From positions 1 to 43,949 of the forward strand of contig CACDOD010000009.1 in assembly GCA_902554335.1 (NCBI GenBank): a stretch of 43,949 nt of DNA, given 5' to 3'. Within the stretch, counting starts at the first letter, position 1; every line of letters starts with the position of its first letter. The stretch comes from an uncultured Pelagibacteraceae bacterium. Its GTDB lineage: Bacteria; Pseudomonadota; Alphaproteobacteria; Pelagibacterales; Pelagibacteraceae. A program made the position numbers and the translations under genes. Of the stretch, positions 36,119 to 43,949 are shown piece by piece. The notes below the pieces were generated by a model. The model had not been told where the DNA came from. It did not search any database and saw only the letters and a program-made list of their open reading frames with translations.

Positions 36119-36943
36119 ATGAAAAATACATACAACATATATTTAATTTCCGACTCCACTGGCGAAACTCTTGATAGAATTTTTATGGCTCTTAAAGCTC
36201 AATTTGAAAATTTTGAACATAACTTATTTCACTTTTCGTTTACAAGAACAGAAAACCAACTACTTCAAATCCTTGAAGATGCTAGAAAAAAAAATAGTGC
36301 AATAATATTATATACTATAGTAGATAACAAACTTGCAAAATTTTTATCTCAAGAAGCAAATAAAAAAAATATTCCTTGTTTTGGAGTTCTTGGAGATTTA
36401 ATACTAAATTTTTCAAAACTACTTAATCAAGAGGCTACAAACATTCCAAGTGGCCAACACGCGCTCAATGAAGAATATTACAAACGAATAGAAGCAATTC
36501 AATTTACAATGAATCATGATGATGGTAATTCAATGACTGACATAGAGAAGTCTGATATAGTTCTATTGGGCGTAAGTAGGACAAGTAAAACTCCAACCTC
36601 AATATATTTGGCGAACCGAGGATACAAGACGTCGAATATTCCGCTAGTAAACGAAAATTCTATACCAGACAAACTTACGAAAGATCCAAATATTACATGT
36701 ATTATAGGCTTAACCGCTGAAGCAAATAGATTATATGATGTTAGAAAAAATAGACTTAACACAATTAAAGAGAATGAAAATACTAATTATGTAAAGCTAG
36801 ACTCTATTCAAAATGAATTAGATTTTTCAAAAAAAGCATTTCAAAAATATCAATGGCCAATAATTGACGTTACAAGAAAATCTGTTGAAGAAACTGCGGC
36901 CTCAGTTATAAAAATCCATGAAATATATTCAAATAAAAAATGA
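36119..36943 (+). CDS. Pyruvate, water dikinase/PPDK regulatory protein (DUF299 kinase-pyrophosphorylase)
   Basis: The 274-residue protein begins NIYLISDSTGETLDRIFMALKAQFENF and carries the P-loop-like GVSRTSKTPTSIYLANRGYKTSNIPLV near 152-178, the hallmark of DUF299 proteins (PpsR/PDRP). These are bifunctional Ser/Thr kinase and phosphate-dependent pyrophosphorylases controlling PEP synthase or pyruvate phosphate dikinase; which target applies cannot be read from here. It is the first rightward gene after the candidate origin. Its stop overlaps the maf start by 4 bases. Confidence 0.93.
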   Translation: MKNTYNIYLISDSTGETLDRIFMALKAQFENFEHNLFHFSFTRTENQLLQILEDARKKNSAIILYTIVDNKLAKFLSQEANKKNIPCFGVLGDLILNFSKLLNQEATNIPSGQHALNEEYYKRIEAIQFTMNHDDGNSMTDIEKSDIVLLGVSRTSKTPTSIYLANRGYKTSNIPLVNENSIPDKLTKDPNITCIIGLTAEANRLYDVRKNRLNTIKENENTNYVKLDSIQNELDFSKKAFQKYQWPIIDVTRKSVEETAASVIKIHEIYSNKK

Positions 36944-37518
36944 TCATATTGGCTTCTAAAAGCAAGGTAAGAAGAGAGATTTTAGAAAAAAACAACATTA
37001 AGTGCAAAGTGATAACCTCAAATATTGATGAAGAACCGATAAAAAAAAGCCTTATTAATGAAGGAGCATCACCGGAAATTATAAGCAAAAATTTGGCAGA
37101 GGTAAAAGCTGTGAAGGTAAGTTCGCAAAACGAAAATCAAATGGTTCTTGGGGCTGACAGTGTTATTGATTTACAAAATACTATTATTTCAAAACCAAAA
37201 GACAGAGCAGAGGCTCTAGAGATATTAAAAAAGCTTAATGGTAGAAAACATTATTTAATCAGCTCTGTTTCGATAGCTAAAAATGGTTCGATGATTTGGA
37301 ATCACACAGATAGAGCGGAATTAACTATGAAAGAATTTAAAGAAAATGAGCTAAAAGAATATTTATCCAAAATATCAGATGAAAAATTGTTTGCATATAA
37401 TGTTTACCAAATAGAGGATAAGGGTAGGTCGTTATTTGCTAAAATTGATGGTGACGAAAATACTATAATGGGCCTTCCTATTGACAAAATTAAGGAGTAC
37501 TTACGAAAGCATGAGTAA
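36940..37518 (+). CDS. maf: Maf-family nucleoside triphosphate pyrophosphatase
   Basis: House-cleaning pyrophosphatase for modified or non-canonical NTPs. ILASKSKVRREILEKNNIKCKV (about 3-24) is the Maf start (usual ASxSPRRRELL; here with Lys-Val in place of Pro-Arg), followed by DEEPIKK and VLGADSVIDLQ near 68-78 (catalytic Asp). ENTIMGLPIDKI is the usual end. The 192-residue length is normal. It lies in the DUF299-maf-aroE-coaE-dnaQ run and overlaps aroE by 8 bases. Confidence 0.92.
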   Translation: MIILASKSKVRREILEKNNIKCKVITSNIDEEPIKKSLINEGASPEIISKNLAEVKAVKVSSQNENQMVLGADSVIDLQNTIISKPKDRAEALEILKKLNGRKHYLISSVSIAKNGSMIWNHTDRAELTMKEFKENELKEYLSKISDEKLFAYNVYQIEDKGRSLFAKIDGDENTIMGLPIDKIKEYLRKHE

Positions 37519-38347
37519 CTATTTTGTCATTGGAAATCCAATAGATCATTCACTTTCACCACTAATTCATAACTATTGGTTTAAAAAATATAAAATTCAA
37601 AGCAAATATGAAAAAAAGAAATTAAAGGAAAATGATCTTAAAAATTTTATAACCGAGATGAAAAATAACAAACAGATAGATGGAGCAAATGTAACTGTTC
37701 CATTTAAAAAAAAAATAATACCTTTTTTAGATCAGCTAACAGACATTTCCCAAAAAACCTTGTCGGTCAATACTATTTATAAAGAGAATGGAAAATTAAT
37801 TGGACACAATACTGATGCACCAGCTTTTACACAAACATTGCTCGATTTAAAAGATTGGAGAGATGGATCAAACAGACCACTCAAATCATTAATAATAGGG
37901 GCAGGAGGAGTAACATCCTCAGTAATTTTTGCCATAGAAGAATTAAATGATGTGCAGGGAGAAAATTACATTATGAACAGAACAAAAAAAAATGCTGAAG
38001 ATCTAATAAGGACTGGTTTAAAAGAACTTAAAACAAAGCCCAAATTTTTAGATTGGGGAGATATACCTCAAAATTTAGATATAATTGTAAATACAACAAG
38101 CGTCGGATTGGCTAAAGATGATAATTTAAAATTAGATTTTTCAATTTATAAAAATTCAAAAAAAACTGTTTTTTATGACCTTATTTATAACCCTAAAGAA
38201 ACTAATTTTTTGAATGATGCAAAGGAAAGAGGAAACACGGTAATAAATGGCAAAATGATGTTTGTATTGCAAGCAAAAAAGGCTTTTTTACATTGGACCA
38301 AAATAGATGCTGAAATAGATGATGAAATTTTAAAACTTTTAGATTGA
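37511..38347 (+). CDS. aroE: Shikimate dehydrogenase
   Basis: NADPH-dependent reduction of 3-dehydroshikimate in the aromatic amino-acid pathway. FVIGNPIDHSLSPLIHNYW at residues 4-22 is the shikimate-binding start; GANVTVPFKKKIIPF near 58 has the catalytic Lys, GHNTDAPAF near 98 the Asp, and IIGAGGVTSSVIFAI near 125 the nucleotide loop. ATG 37511 is chosen because MSNYFVIGNP begins the family homology; the frame is open from 37481 but this part lies within maf. The length of 278 is normal. Confidence 0.96.
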   Translation: MSNYFVIGNPIDHSLSPLIHNYWFKKYKIQSKYEKKKLKENDLKNFITEMKNNKQIDGANVTVPFKKKIIPFLDQLTDISQKTLSVNTIYKENGKLIGHNTDAPAFTQTLLDLKDWRDGSNRPLKSLIIGAGGVTSSVIFAIEELNDVQGENYIMNRTKKNAEDLIRTGLKELKTKPKFLDWGDIPQNLDIIVNTTSVGLAKDDNLKLDFSIYKNSKKTVFYDLIYNPKETNFLNDAKERGNTVINGKMMFVLQAKKAFLHWTKIDAEIDDEILKLLD

Positions 38348-38913
38348 TGATTAGAATTTGCATAGTTGGTGAAATAGCTTCAGGTAAAACATTTGTATCA
38401 AATTGTTTTGGTTATCCTATTTTTAATGCTGACAAAGAAGTAATAAAAATTTATAAAAAAAGTAGAAAATGCTTTAATCAGTTAAAAAAAAAATTTCCAA
38501 ATAATATAAATCACTTTCCAATTAAAAAATCGCAAATAAAAAAAATATTAAATCAAAAAAACATAAAATCTCTGTCAAATATCGTTCACCCATATGTAAG
38601 ATTGAGTTTAAAAAAATTTCTAAAAAAACACAAAAAGAGAAAATTTGTTATTCTAGATATTCCGCTTCTTATAGAAAATAAGTTATATTTAAAATCTGAT
38701 ATATTAATTTATGTTAATACACCAAAATACATAATTAATAAAAGATTGAAAAAAAGAGGAACATATAACAAACAAATTATAAAAATTTTAGAGTCTCAAC
38801 AGTTAAAAAAAATTAAAAAGAAAAAATTTTGTAATTTTGTAATTGAAAATGCCACTGATAGAAATAATATTATAAAACAAATTAAATTTATTAAAAAAAA
38901 AATTTATGATTGA
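38347..38913 (+). CDS. coaE: Dephospho-CoA kinase
   Basis: Last step of coenzyme A synthesis. The P-loop GEIASGKTFVSNCF at about 7-20 (usual GLTGSGKS; Glu-Ile-Ala here) is followed by PIFNADKEVIKIY (usual DAD), HPYVRLSLKKFL near 81, VILDIPLLIENKLY near 100 and VNTPKYIINKRLKKRG near 122. The 188-residue length is near normal. The sequence is very Lys-rich. The start is ATG 38347, sharing its A with the aroE stop; the in-frame TTG at 38344 is less likely. Confidence 0.92.
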   Translation: MIRICIVGEIASGKTFVSNCFGYPIFNADKEVIKIYKKSRKCFNQLKKKFPNNINHFPIKKSQIKKILNQKNIKSLSNIVHPYVRLSLKKFLKKHKKRKFVILDIPLLIENKLYLKSDILIYVNTPKYIINKRLKKRGTYNKQIIKILESQQLKKIKKKKFCNFVIENATDRNNIIKQIKFIKKKIYD

Positions 38914-39574
38914 AGTAGTTTTAGATACGGAAACCACAGGCCTTTCAGTTGTTGAAGGTCATAGAATAGTAGAAATAGGTTGTATAGAATTAAAAGATCT
39001 TATTCCAACAAAAAACAAATTTCATTCATATTTAAATCCAGAAAGAAAAGTTTCTGAACAAGCACTAAAAATTCATGGTTATACCGATGATTTTTTATCA
39101 AAGCAGAAAAAATTTGAGGAAATAGTTGATGATTTTTTAAATTTTATAGAGGGAAAAAGATTAGTCATTCACAACGCAGAATTTGATCTATCTCATTTAA
39201 ACAATGAATTGTCTTTACTAGGAAAGAAAAAAATTGACTTAGAGATTGTAGATACGCTTAAAATCGCAAGAGATAAATTTCCAGGATCACTAACAAGCCT
39301 AGATGCATTATGTAAAAAATACAACATCGATAATTCTAAAAGAGACAAGCACAATGCCATTATGGACTGTGAATTATTATCCAAGGTTTATATAAATTTA
39401 TTAGATCAGAAAGAGCCAATGTTCGAATTAAAGATTGATAAACCGGTTAGTAAAAGTCATGAAGAGAATATTCAAAATAAATATTATAAGAAGGTAATTA
39501 AACCTACTGTCGAGGATTTAGAAATTCACAAGAAATTTTTAAAATCAGAGATAAAAAAAAATTATTTTAACTAA
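38906..39574 (+). CDS. dnaQ: DNA polymerase III subunit epsilon (3'-5' proofreading exonuclease)
   Basis: DEDDh exonuclease of the replicase. ExoI is VVLDTETTGLSVVEGHRIVEIG (Asp/Glu at about 7 and 9), ExoII is LVIHNAEFDLSHLNNEL (Asp at about 94), and ExoIII is KRDKHNAIMDCELLSKVY with the His and Asp. The length of 222 is typical. The last 50 residues are divergent and should include the alpha-binding tail. It overlaps coaE by 8 bases and the convergent secB by 8 bases. Confidence 0.95.
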   Translation: MIEVVLDTETTGLSVVEGHRIVEIGCIELKDLIPTKNKFHSYLNPERKVSEQALKIHGYTDDFLSKQKKFEEIVDDFLNFIEGKRLVIHNAEFDLSHLNNELSLLGKKKIDLEIVDTLKIARDKFPGSLTSLDALCKKYNIDNSKRDKHNAIMDCELLSKVYINLLDQKEPMFELKIDKPVSKSHEENIQNKYYKKVIKPTVEDLEIHKKFLKSEIKKNYFN

Positions 39575-40001
39575 TTTTCTCATTATATAACTTTTCAAAA
39601 TCAACCTTTTTTTCAAACTTTAACTCAGGATAGCCAGCAATTTTAATTAGATCCAAAAATATTTTTTCAATTTTTGGATAAACAATCTTTTGTAAATCAC
39701 AAAGAATAATTTTTCCTATAATGTTTTTATCGTTTAAATTTTCATCTATAGTTATTACCGTTGCATATTTTATTTCAAAAAAAGCTTTTTCCAAACTATC
39801 TTTTTTATCATTTAAAATTAACTTTGTTGTTACTTCTAACGCTTTATTTTTAATTAAGATAGAAGATATATCTATATCCATTATATAATTCGTTAAATTT
39901 TCTCTTACATATGTAAGAGTAGATACATTAGGAGTTTCAATTGAAAGATCTTTTATGTACTCAAGAATAATCTTAAATTTCTCATCTTTGTTTTTATTCA
40001 T
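39567..40001 (-). CDS. secB: Protein-export chaperone SecB
   Basis: The 144-residue product shows the SecB pattern: ILEYIKDLSIETPNVSTL near 11-28 (usual Y.KDLSFE.P), followed by the beta-rich core and the end region LCDLQKIVYPKIEKIFLDLIKIAGYPELKFEKKVDFEKLY (usual P.ar..i...t..ggfppl.l.piDF..ly). SecB holds preproteins unfolded for SecA. The position beside dnaQ and fxsA is conserved in alphaproteobacteria. The ATG overlaps the end of fxsA by 8 bases. Confidence 0.92.
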   Translation of the reverse strand: MNKNKDEKFKIILEYIKDLSIETPNVSTLTYVRENLTNYIMDIDISSILIKNKALEVTTKLILNDKKDSLEKAFFEIKYATVITIDENLNDKNIIGKIILCDLQKIVYPKIEKIFLDLIKIAGYPELKFEKKVDFEKLYNEKIS

Positions 40002-40401
40002 CTAAATCTTTGTATTCTCCTTCAATAAAATCCTTAGATTTGATATCATCTTTTTTGTTTTTGTTAGAAAATAATTTAAAAATTATTTTTCTTGTAGGTG
40101 GAAAAATGATTAAAAAACCAAAAAAATCTGTGGCAAAACCTGGTAAAATTAAAAAGATAGCCCCTATAGCTATTAGGGCGCCAGATATTAATTCGTAAGC
40201 TGGCATTTGATTTTTAACCATTTTCTTAAGGCCGTGATTTAATGTGTTTAAACCTTCGGCTCTGGCGTAATAAATTCCTACAAAAGCGGTAAAAAATATA
40301 AGTATTACAGTCTTAAAAGCTCCAATAACAGCACCAATTTTTATGAATAAATAAATTTCAACAGCAGGAATTAATATTATTGCAAGTAAAAGTGAGTTCA
40401 T
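39994..40401 (-). CDS. fxsA: FxsA-family membrane protein
   Basis: From ATG 40401, MNSLLLAIILIPAVEIYLFIKIGAVIGAFKTVILIFFTAFVGIYYARAEG is the FxsA start with its two helices and the conserved Pro-x-x-Glu. ALIAIGAIFLILPGFATDFFGFLIIFPPTRKIIF follows with the typical LLPGFxTDxxG segment. The family is known for countering phage F exclusion by T7 in E. coli; its normal role is unclear. A frame extension to 40443 lies outside family homology. The last 25 residues are cytoplasmic and charged. Confidence 0.9.
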   Translation of the reverse strand: MNSLLLAIILIPAVEIYLFIKIGAVIGAFKTVILIFFTAFVGIYYARAEGLNTLNHGLKKMVKNQMPAYELISGALIAIGAIFLILPGFATDFFGFLIIFPPTRKIIFKLFSNKNKKDDIKSKDFIEGEYKDLDE

Positions 40402-40476
40402 TTGTCTATATTTTCCAAAATTTAGGTCATTGAAAAAGACCAATTAAGTAAATATTATAATTATATATAAAATACA

Positions 40477-41064
40477 ATGAATTATAGCTTTGAATATATA
40501 GATATTATTTTACTGGCCATGATAGCAGGCTTTATTTTTTTAAGATTGAGAGGCATTCTTGGAAAAAAAACAGGTCATGAGGAAGACATCGGTTCGAGCT
40601 TTGCACATGATTTTGATTTTAAAAAACCGATAGTCAAAAAAGAAGTATATGAATTTGATGATGATGCAAAAAAAGAATTTTTAAAAGGAGCACAAATTGC
40701 TTACGAAACAATAATTACGTCTTTTGCAAGTGGAAAAATAAGTGAGATTAAGACTTTATTAAATAAAGATGTATATAATTCATTTAACGAAGCAATCAAA
40801 GAGAGATCTACTAAAGAGCTTAAAAACGAGACAACTTTTATTGGAATCAATTCTGCTGAGATTAAAGAACACAACCAAAGTAATGATTTATTAGAGGTAA
40901 GTGTTAATTTCATTAGTGAGATAATTACATGCATAAAAGACAAAGAAAATAAAATTATTTCTGGAGATCCTCAAAAAATTAAACGTGTAAATGATACCTG
41001 GATGTTTTCTAGAAATATTAGGTCTCAAAATCCTAATTGGCAATTGGTAAAAACCGAAGTTTAA
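40477..41064 (+). CDS. Tim44-like domain protein, membrane-anchored
   Basis: One N-terminal helix (YIDIILLAMIAGFIFLRLRGILGKKTG) precedes a variable linker and a Tim44/TimA domain from about residue 60: FLKGAQIAYETIITSFASGKISEIKTLLNKDVYNSFNEAI, with WMFSRNIRSQNPNWQLVKTE at the end. This matches alphaproteobacterial Tim44-like proteins, relatives of the mitochondrial import-motor anchor; the bacterial role is not settled. Its place between fxsA/secB (divergent) and smr is conserved. mltA, often next in the series, is missing here. Confidence 0.88.
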   Translation: MNYSFEYIDIILLAMIAGFIFLRLRGILGKKTGHEEDIGSSFAHDFDFKKPIVKKEVYEFDDDAKKEFLKGAQIAYETIITSFASGKISEIKTLLNKDVYNSFNEAIKERSTKELKNETTFIGINSAEIKEHNQSNDLLEVSVNFISEIITCIKDKENKIISGDPQKIKRVNDTWMFSRNIRSQNPNWQLVKTEV

Positions 41065-41484
41065 TTGAATAAAAAAATATCAGATAAAGATAAAAAAGCT
41101 TGGGATAATTTTATAAATTCTAAAGATAAAATACCAAATAAAGATATTAAATCTGAAGATAAAAGTAATTCATATATTGAAAAAACGATAGATTTACATG
41201 GATATTCGTTAGACGATGCAAATCTAAAAATAAAAAAATTTATTGAATTGTCTTTTGAAAAAGGTGTAACAAGAATTAGTATTATAACTGGCAAGGGAAG
41301 TAGGTCAAAAAATAAAGAGGACCCCTACCAATCAAAGGATTTAAGTATATTAAAATATTCGGTCCCAAATTATTTAAAAGAAAATAAAGATTTAATGAAT
41401 AAAATTTTGAAAATTGATTTTAATTCTGTTGAAAGTCCATCAAAAGGTAAATTTTATATAATCCTGAAAAAAAAAAATGTTTGA
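41065..41484 (+). CDS. Smr-domain protein
   Basis: A 139-residue protein with a C-terminal Smr domain: KTIDLHGYSLDDANLKIKKFI (DLHGxxxxxA, about 45-65) and RISIITGKGSRSK (the GKG loop, about 72-84), then LKYSVPNYLKEN and a basic end. Smr domains are nucleases acting on branched DNA or on RNA at stalled ribosomes. The start is a TTG directly after the Tim44-like stop (41062-41064); no ATG precedes the homology. It overlaps the next gene by 8 bases. Confidence 0.88.
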   Translation: MNKKISDKDKKAWDNFINSKDKIPNKDIKSEDKSNSYIEKTIDLHGYSLDDANLKIKKFIELSFEKGVTRISIITGKGSRSKNKEDPYQSKDLSILKYSVPNYLKENKDLMNKILKIDFNSVESPSKGKFYIILKKKNV

Positions 41485-42034
41485 AAAAAAAATACCACAT
41501 AAACTTAAAAATAGAATAATAAAGAGTAAAAAACAGCTTGATAAAAATATTAAGAACTTTTTTGATTGGGTAAAAGGTGCAGAATTAATTGAACTATACA
41601 ATTGTGAGATAGAAAAGGACCCTGTTAGGCCGGAATTAGATCTTGAATTTAGAACAAGTTATGGGAGAAAAATTTATGGTGTTAAATATAAAAACGAAAT
41701 TCATGCTGTAATGTGTTTTGCTTTTACAAACAAAATTCCAAAAACTGTTCATGAATTAGATTTGTTCAGCAGAGATGCTTTTTTACAAAGTGCCACAAGA
41801 GATCAAAATGTAGGAAAAATAGCAATTGCATATACTGTATGGTCAAATAAAAAAGGAGGAGGAAAATTAATTGTAAAAGAAGTATATAAAATGATAAAAA
41901 AATCAAATCATTTAAATAGATTAGTTACTCTTTCGCCATTAACTGAAATGGCTAGAAATTTCCATTTAAGAAATGGAGCTTTAGAAATAAGTGTTAACGA
42001 AGAGACTCAAAATTTTGAATATAAAATTTTTTAA
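41477..42034 (+). CDS. Uncharacterised protein, possible GNAT-type acetyltransferase
   Basis: 185 residues without signal peptide or membrane segment. I do not recognise the family with certainty. The C-terminal half has a GNAT-like layout: VHELDLFSRDAF, IAIAYTVWSNKKGGGKLIVKEVYKMIKK (a possible acetyl-CoA loop), then RLVTLSPLTEMARNFHLRNGA, where the end resembles the FYxxxGF element. No standard Q/RxxGxG/A loop is visible. It overlaps smr by 8 bases and lies 5 bases before the methyltransferase, in a position where hslU often follows smr. Confidence 0.5.
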   Translation: MFEKKIPHKLKNRIIKSKKQLDKNIKNFFDWVKGAELIELYNCEIEKDPVRPELDLEFRTSYGRKIYGVKYKNEIHAVMCFAFTNKIPKTVHELDLFSRDAFLQSATRDQNVGKIAIAYTVWSNKKGGGKLIVKEVYKMIKKSNHLNRLVTLSPLTEMARNFHLRNGALEISVNEETQNFEYKIF

Positions 42035-42039
42035 AAAAA

Positions 42040-42693
42040 ATGACGATTAAAAGAACACATAAATCTCATCAAAAAAAATGGTTAAAAAAAAACAGTCATT
42101 TAAAAATTCTTGATTTAGGATGTACTCATGTGAATTATTGGAAAGAGGCAAATCACTTTGCGGATATAGTTGACTATTCAAATGAATTTAAAGAAAAAAA
42201 TTTGAAATTTACATTACTATCTCCTAATAAAAAACTACCTTTTAAGGATAAAGAATTTGATTATGTAATTTTGAGTCACGTATTAGAACATGTAGATGAT
42301 ATTCAAGAATTTTCAAAAGAAATAGAAAGAATTTCAAATGCTGGATATATTGAGTTACCAACTAAACTTGCTGACAATTTAACAATAGGATGTGACGAGG
42401 AAGATATAGGCCATAAATGGTGGTTAAGATTTGACGATGTAGATAAAAAGTTAGAATTTGTTAAAAAAGTAGATGTGCTTCAAAAATTTATTTCTGTAGG
42501 AACATTGAACAAATTTCAAGAGTACTTTGAGGATAGTTTAATCATTCAACTTTATTGGGAGAATTCAATTGATTTAATAAAAGGAAAACCAATTGCATTT
42601 GACAAAAAAATCAACTTTTCGTCTTTAATCAGAAAATATATAGGAAAAAAAATCAGGGATAATTTTGCGAGATTAAGAAATTTTATAAAATAA
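42040..42693 (+). CDS. SAM-dependent methyltransferase (class I, type 11-like)
   Basis: The 217 residues include a short motif [15 protein letters not shown] (about 21-34), and the post-II/motif IV region [32 protein letters not shown] (about 67-98), typical of the Methyltransf_11 group. [26 protein letters not shown] follows. Such proteins often act on sugars, lipids or small molecules; the substrate cannot be inferred. It is co-directional with the GNAT-like gene and overlaps the end of hslU by 11 bases on the opposite strand. Confidence 0.82.
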   Translation: MTIKRTHKSHQKKWLKKNSHLKILDLGCTHVNYWKEANHFADIVDYSNEFKEKNLKFTLLSPNKKLPFKDKEFDYVILSHVLEHVDDIQEFSKEIERISNAGYIELPTKLADNLTIGCDEEDIGHKWWLRFDDVDKKLEFVKKVDVLQKFISVGTLNKFQEYFEDSLIIQLYWENSIDLIKGKPIAFDKKINFSSLIRKYIGKKIRDNFARLRNFIK

Positions 42694-43949
42694 ATTTTGA
42701 TAAATCTGTATCTTTTACAAGTTCACCTATATGTTTCTTAATATATTGAGAATCAACTATTAGCTCTTCTCCAGATTTATCTGAAGCAGTGAAACTTATT
42801 TCGTCTAAAATTCTTTCTATTATTGTATGCAATCTTCTCGCACCAATATTTTCAATTGTATTGTTCACTTCACTAGCAATACTGGCTATTAAATCTATTC
42901 CGTCGTCAGTAAACTTAAGTTCCACATTCTCTGTTTTTAATAGAGCTTTATACTGTTTAATTAAGCTATTGTCTGGTTCCTTTAAAATTCTCTTAAAGTC
43001 ATCACTATTTAATGCATCTAGCTCAACTCTTATAGGCAATCTTCCTTGAAGTTCAGGTAATAAATCAGAAGGTTTTGCAAGCTGAAATGCACCTGATGCA
43101 ATAAATAATATGTGATCAGTTTTAATTGGACCATGCTTTGTATTTACAGTAGTGCCCTCAATTAACGGGAGAAGATCTCTTTGAACACCCTCTCTTGATA
43201 CATCGCCACCAACTCTATCTGTTCTTGCTGAAATCTTATCGATTTCATCAAGGAAAACAATTCCATTATTTTCAGTTGAATTTTTTGCAGATTTTATAAT
43301 TTTATCTTCTTCGATAAGCTTATCAGACTCTTCATTAATTAGGATTTCATGAGACTCCTTAACTGACATTTTTTTCTTTTGTGGTTTTTTTCCTAACGAT
43401 TTGCCAAGTGCATCTGAAATATTTATCATACCGATATTAGCTCCTGGCATTCCAGGTATTTCAAATGAAGGCATTTGGTTATTTTCACTTACTGCTATTT
43501 CAATTTCGTTGTCATCTAAATCTCCACTTCTAAGTCTCTTTCTAAAACTCTCTCTTGTTGCAACGCTTGCATTATTTCCTACCAAAGCATCTAATACCCT
43601 CTCTTCAGCTAGCTTTTGTGCTTTTGCATGAACTTCTTTTCTTTTTTTTGATCTCTCCATTGCAATAGCAATTTCAATTAAATCTCTTATAATTTGTTCA
43701 ACATCTCTTCCAACATATCCAACTTCAGTAAATCTTGTTGCCTCAACTTTTACGAAAGGAGCCTCTGCTAATTTTGATAATCTTCTTGATATTTCAGTTT
43801 TACCAACTCCTGTTGGTCCCATCATCAATATATTTTTTGGCAAAACTTCATCTTTCATTTCACCATCAATAGCTTGTCGTCTCCACCTATTTCGTAAAGC
43901 AATAGCTACAGCCCTTTTTGCTTTATTTTGACCAACAACAAATCTATCT
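42683..43949 (-). CDS. hslU: ATP-dependent protease ATPase subunit HslU (5' end beyond window)
   Basis: AAA+ unfoldase that feeds HslV. The frame runs open to the window edge: upstream of the internal Met at 43858 it still encodes [20 protein letters not shown], the known HslU N-terminus, so 43858 is not the start. Walker A is [18 protein letters not shown]-like near 43820, the I-domain follows with ERVLDAL, and Walker B is [29 protein letters not shown] (sensor 2) and the C-terminal DLSKFIL complete it. Only about the first 20 residues are missing; hslV would be expected beyond the edge. Confidence 0.97.
   Translation of the reverse strand, partial: DRFVVGQNKAKRAVAIALRNRWRRQAIDGEMKDEVLPKNILMMGPTGVGKTEISRRLSKLAEAPFVKVEATRFTEVGYVGRDVEQIIRDLIEIAIAMERSKKRKEVHAKAQKLAEERVLDALVGNNASVATRESFRKRLRSGDLDDNEIEIAVSENNQMPSFEIPGMPGANIGMINISDALGKSLGKKPQKKKMSVKESHEILINEESDKLIEEDKIIKSAKNSTENNGIVFLDEIDKISARTDRVGGDVSREGVQRDLLPLIEGTTVNTKHGPIKTDHILFIASGAFQLAKPSDLLPELQGRLPIRVELDALNSDDFKRILKEPDNSLIKQYKALLKTENVELKFTDDGIDLIASIASEVNNTIENIGARRLHTIIERILDEISFTASDKSGEELIVDSQYIKKHIGELVKDTDLSKFIL

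Noticed and set aside
37481-37510. Upstream-extended start for aroE
   Set aside because: These codons lie in maf and precede the family homology, which begins at MSNYFVIGNP (37511).
42789-43049. Plus-strand frame inside hslU
   Set aside because: Shadow of hslU, which is clearly coding on the minus strand.
1-43949. tRNA, rRNA, CRISPR array, IS elements, prophage
   Set aside because: Gaps are too short and show no cloverleaf, repeat-spacer pattern, transposase or integrase; nearly all bases are in recognised protein genes.

Overview
The window is a very AT-rich, densely packed chromosomal segment whose protein sequences and gene order point to a streamlined marine alphaproteobacterium of the SAR11 (Pelagibacterales) type. 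This assignment rests on three things: extreme AT bias with Lys/Asn/Ile-rich proteins, intergenic gaps that are mostly 0-50 bases, and near-origin gene clusters in classic alphaproteobacterial order. No phage, IS element, CRISPR array, tRNA or rRNA was seen. No gene-free stretch exceeds 300 bases; the longest is 270 bases (35849-36118).

Layout. (1) 1-5825, mostly minus strand: fur (cut by the window edge), a very short tsaB, a divergent secreted polysaccharide deacetylase, a Bax-like glucosaminidase, a Nfu-type Fe-S carrier, trpS and murJ. (2) 5876-11361: maeB, a BON-domain lipoprotein, rsmI, an LpoA-like periplasmic binding protein and rdgB. (3) 11397-17549, plus strand: grpE-dnaK-dnaJ-dapB-nth and a PfkB/adenosine-kinase-like gene; the grpE promoter looks heat-shock-type and almost leaderless. 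(4) 17514-21668: a hidden 45-residue ArfA-like ribosome-rescue gene coupled to an OmpR-type regulator with a degenerate receiver, an L,D-transpeptidase, a YggS/PLPBP protein, a ThiE-like protein, a major porin with a strong terminator, and a DUF3576-like lipoprotein. (5) 21683-31189: leuS-lptE-holA facing parB-parA-rsmG-mnmG-mnmE, with a perfect 16-bp parS site inside rsmG. (6) 31229-36118: a lone sulfotransferase, rho, hemJ-hemH-hemE and the 270-base gap that is the best oriC candidate. (7) 36119-43949: ppsR-type regulator, maf, aroE, coaE, dnaQ, then secB and fxsA (minus), a Tim44-like gene, smr, a GNAT-like protein, a methyltransferase and hslU (cut by the window edge).

Functionally this is an origin-proximal housekeeping region: segregation (ParABS), translation (LeuRS, TrpRS, MnmE/G, RsmG/I, ArfA-like), protein folding (GrpE/DnaK/DnaJ, SecB, HslU), heme synthesis, and envelope assembly (MurJ, LptE, Bax, L,D-transpeptidase, porin). 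The accessory-looking genes are the deacetylase, the sulfotransferase and the GNAT-like/methyltransferase pair. The most interesting observations are the ArfA-like micro-gene, the parS embedded in rsmG, a shared palindromic ATGCAT start for two divergent genes, an endonuclease III with rearranged cluster cysteines, and a probable leaderless heat-shock transcript for grpE.
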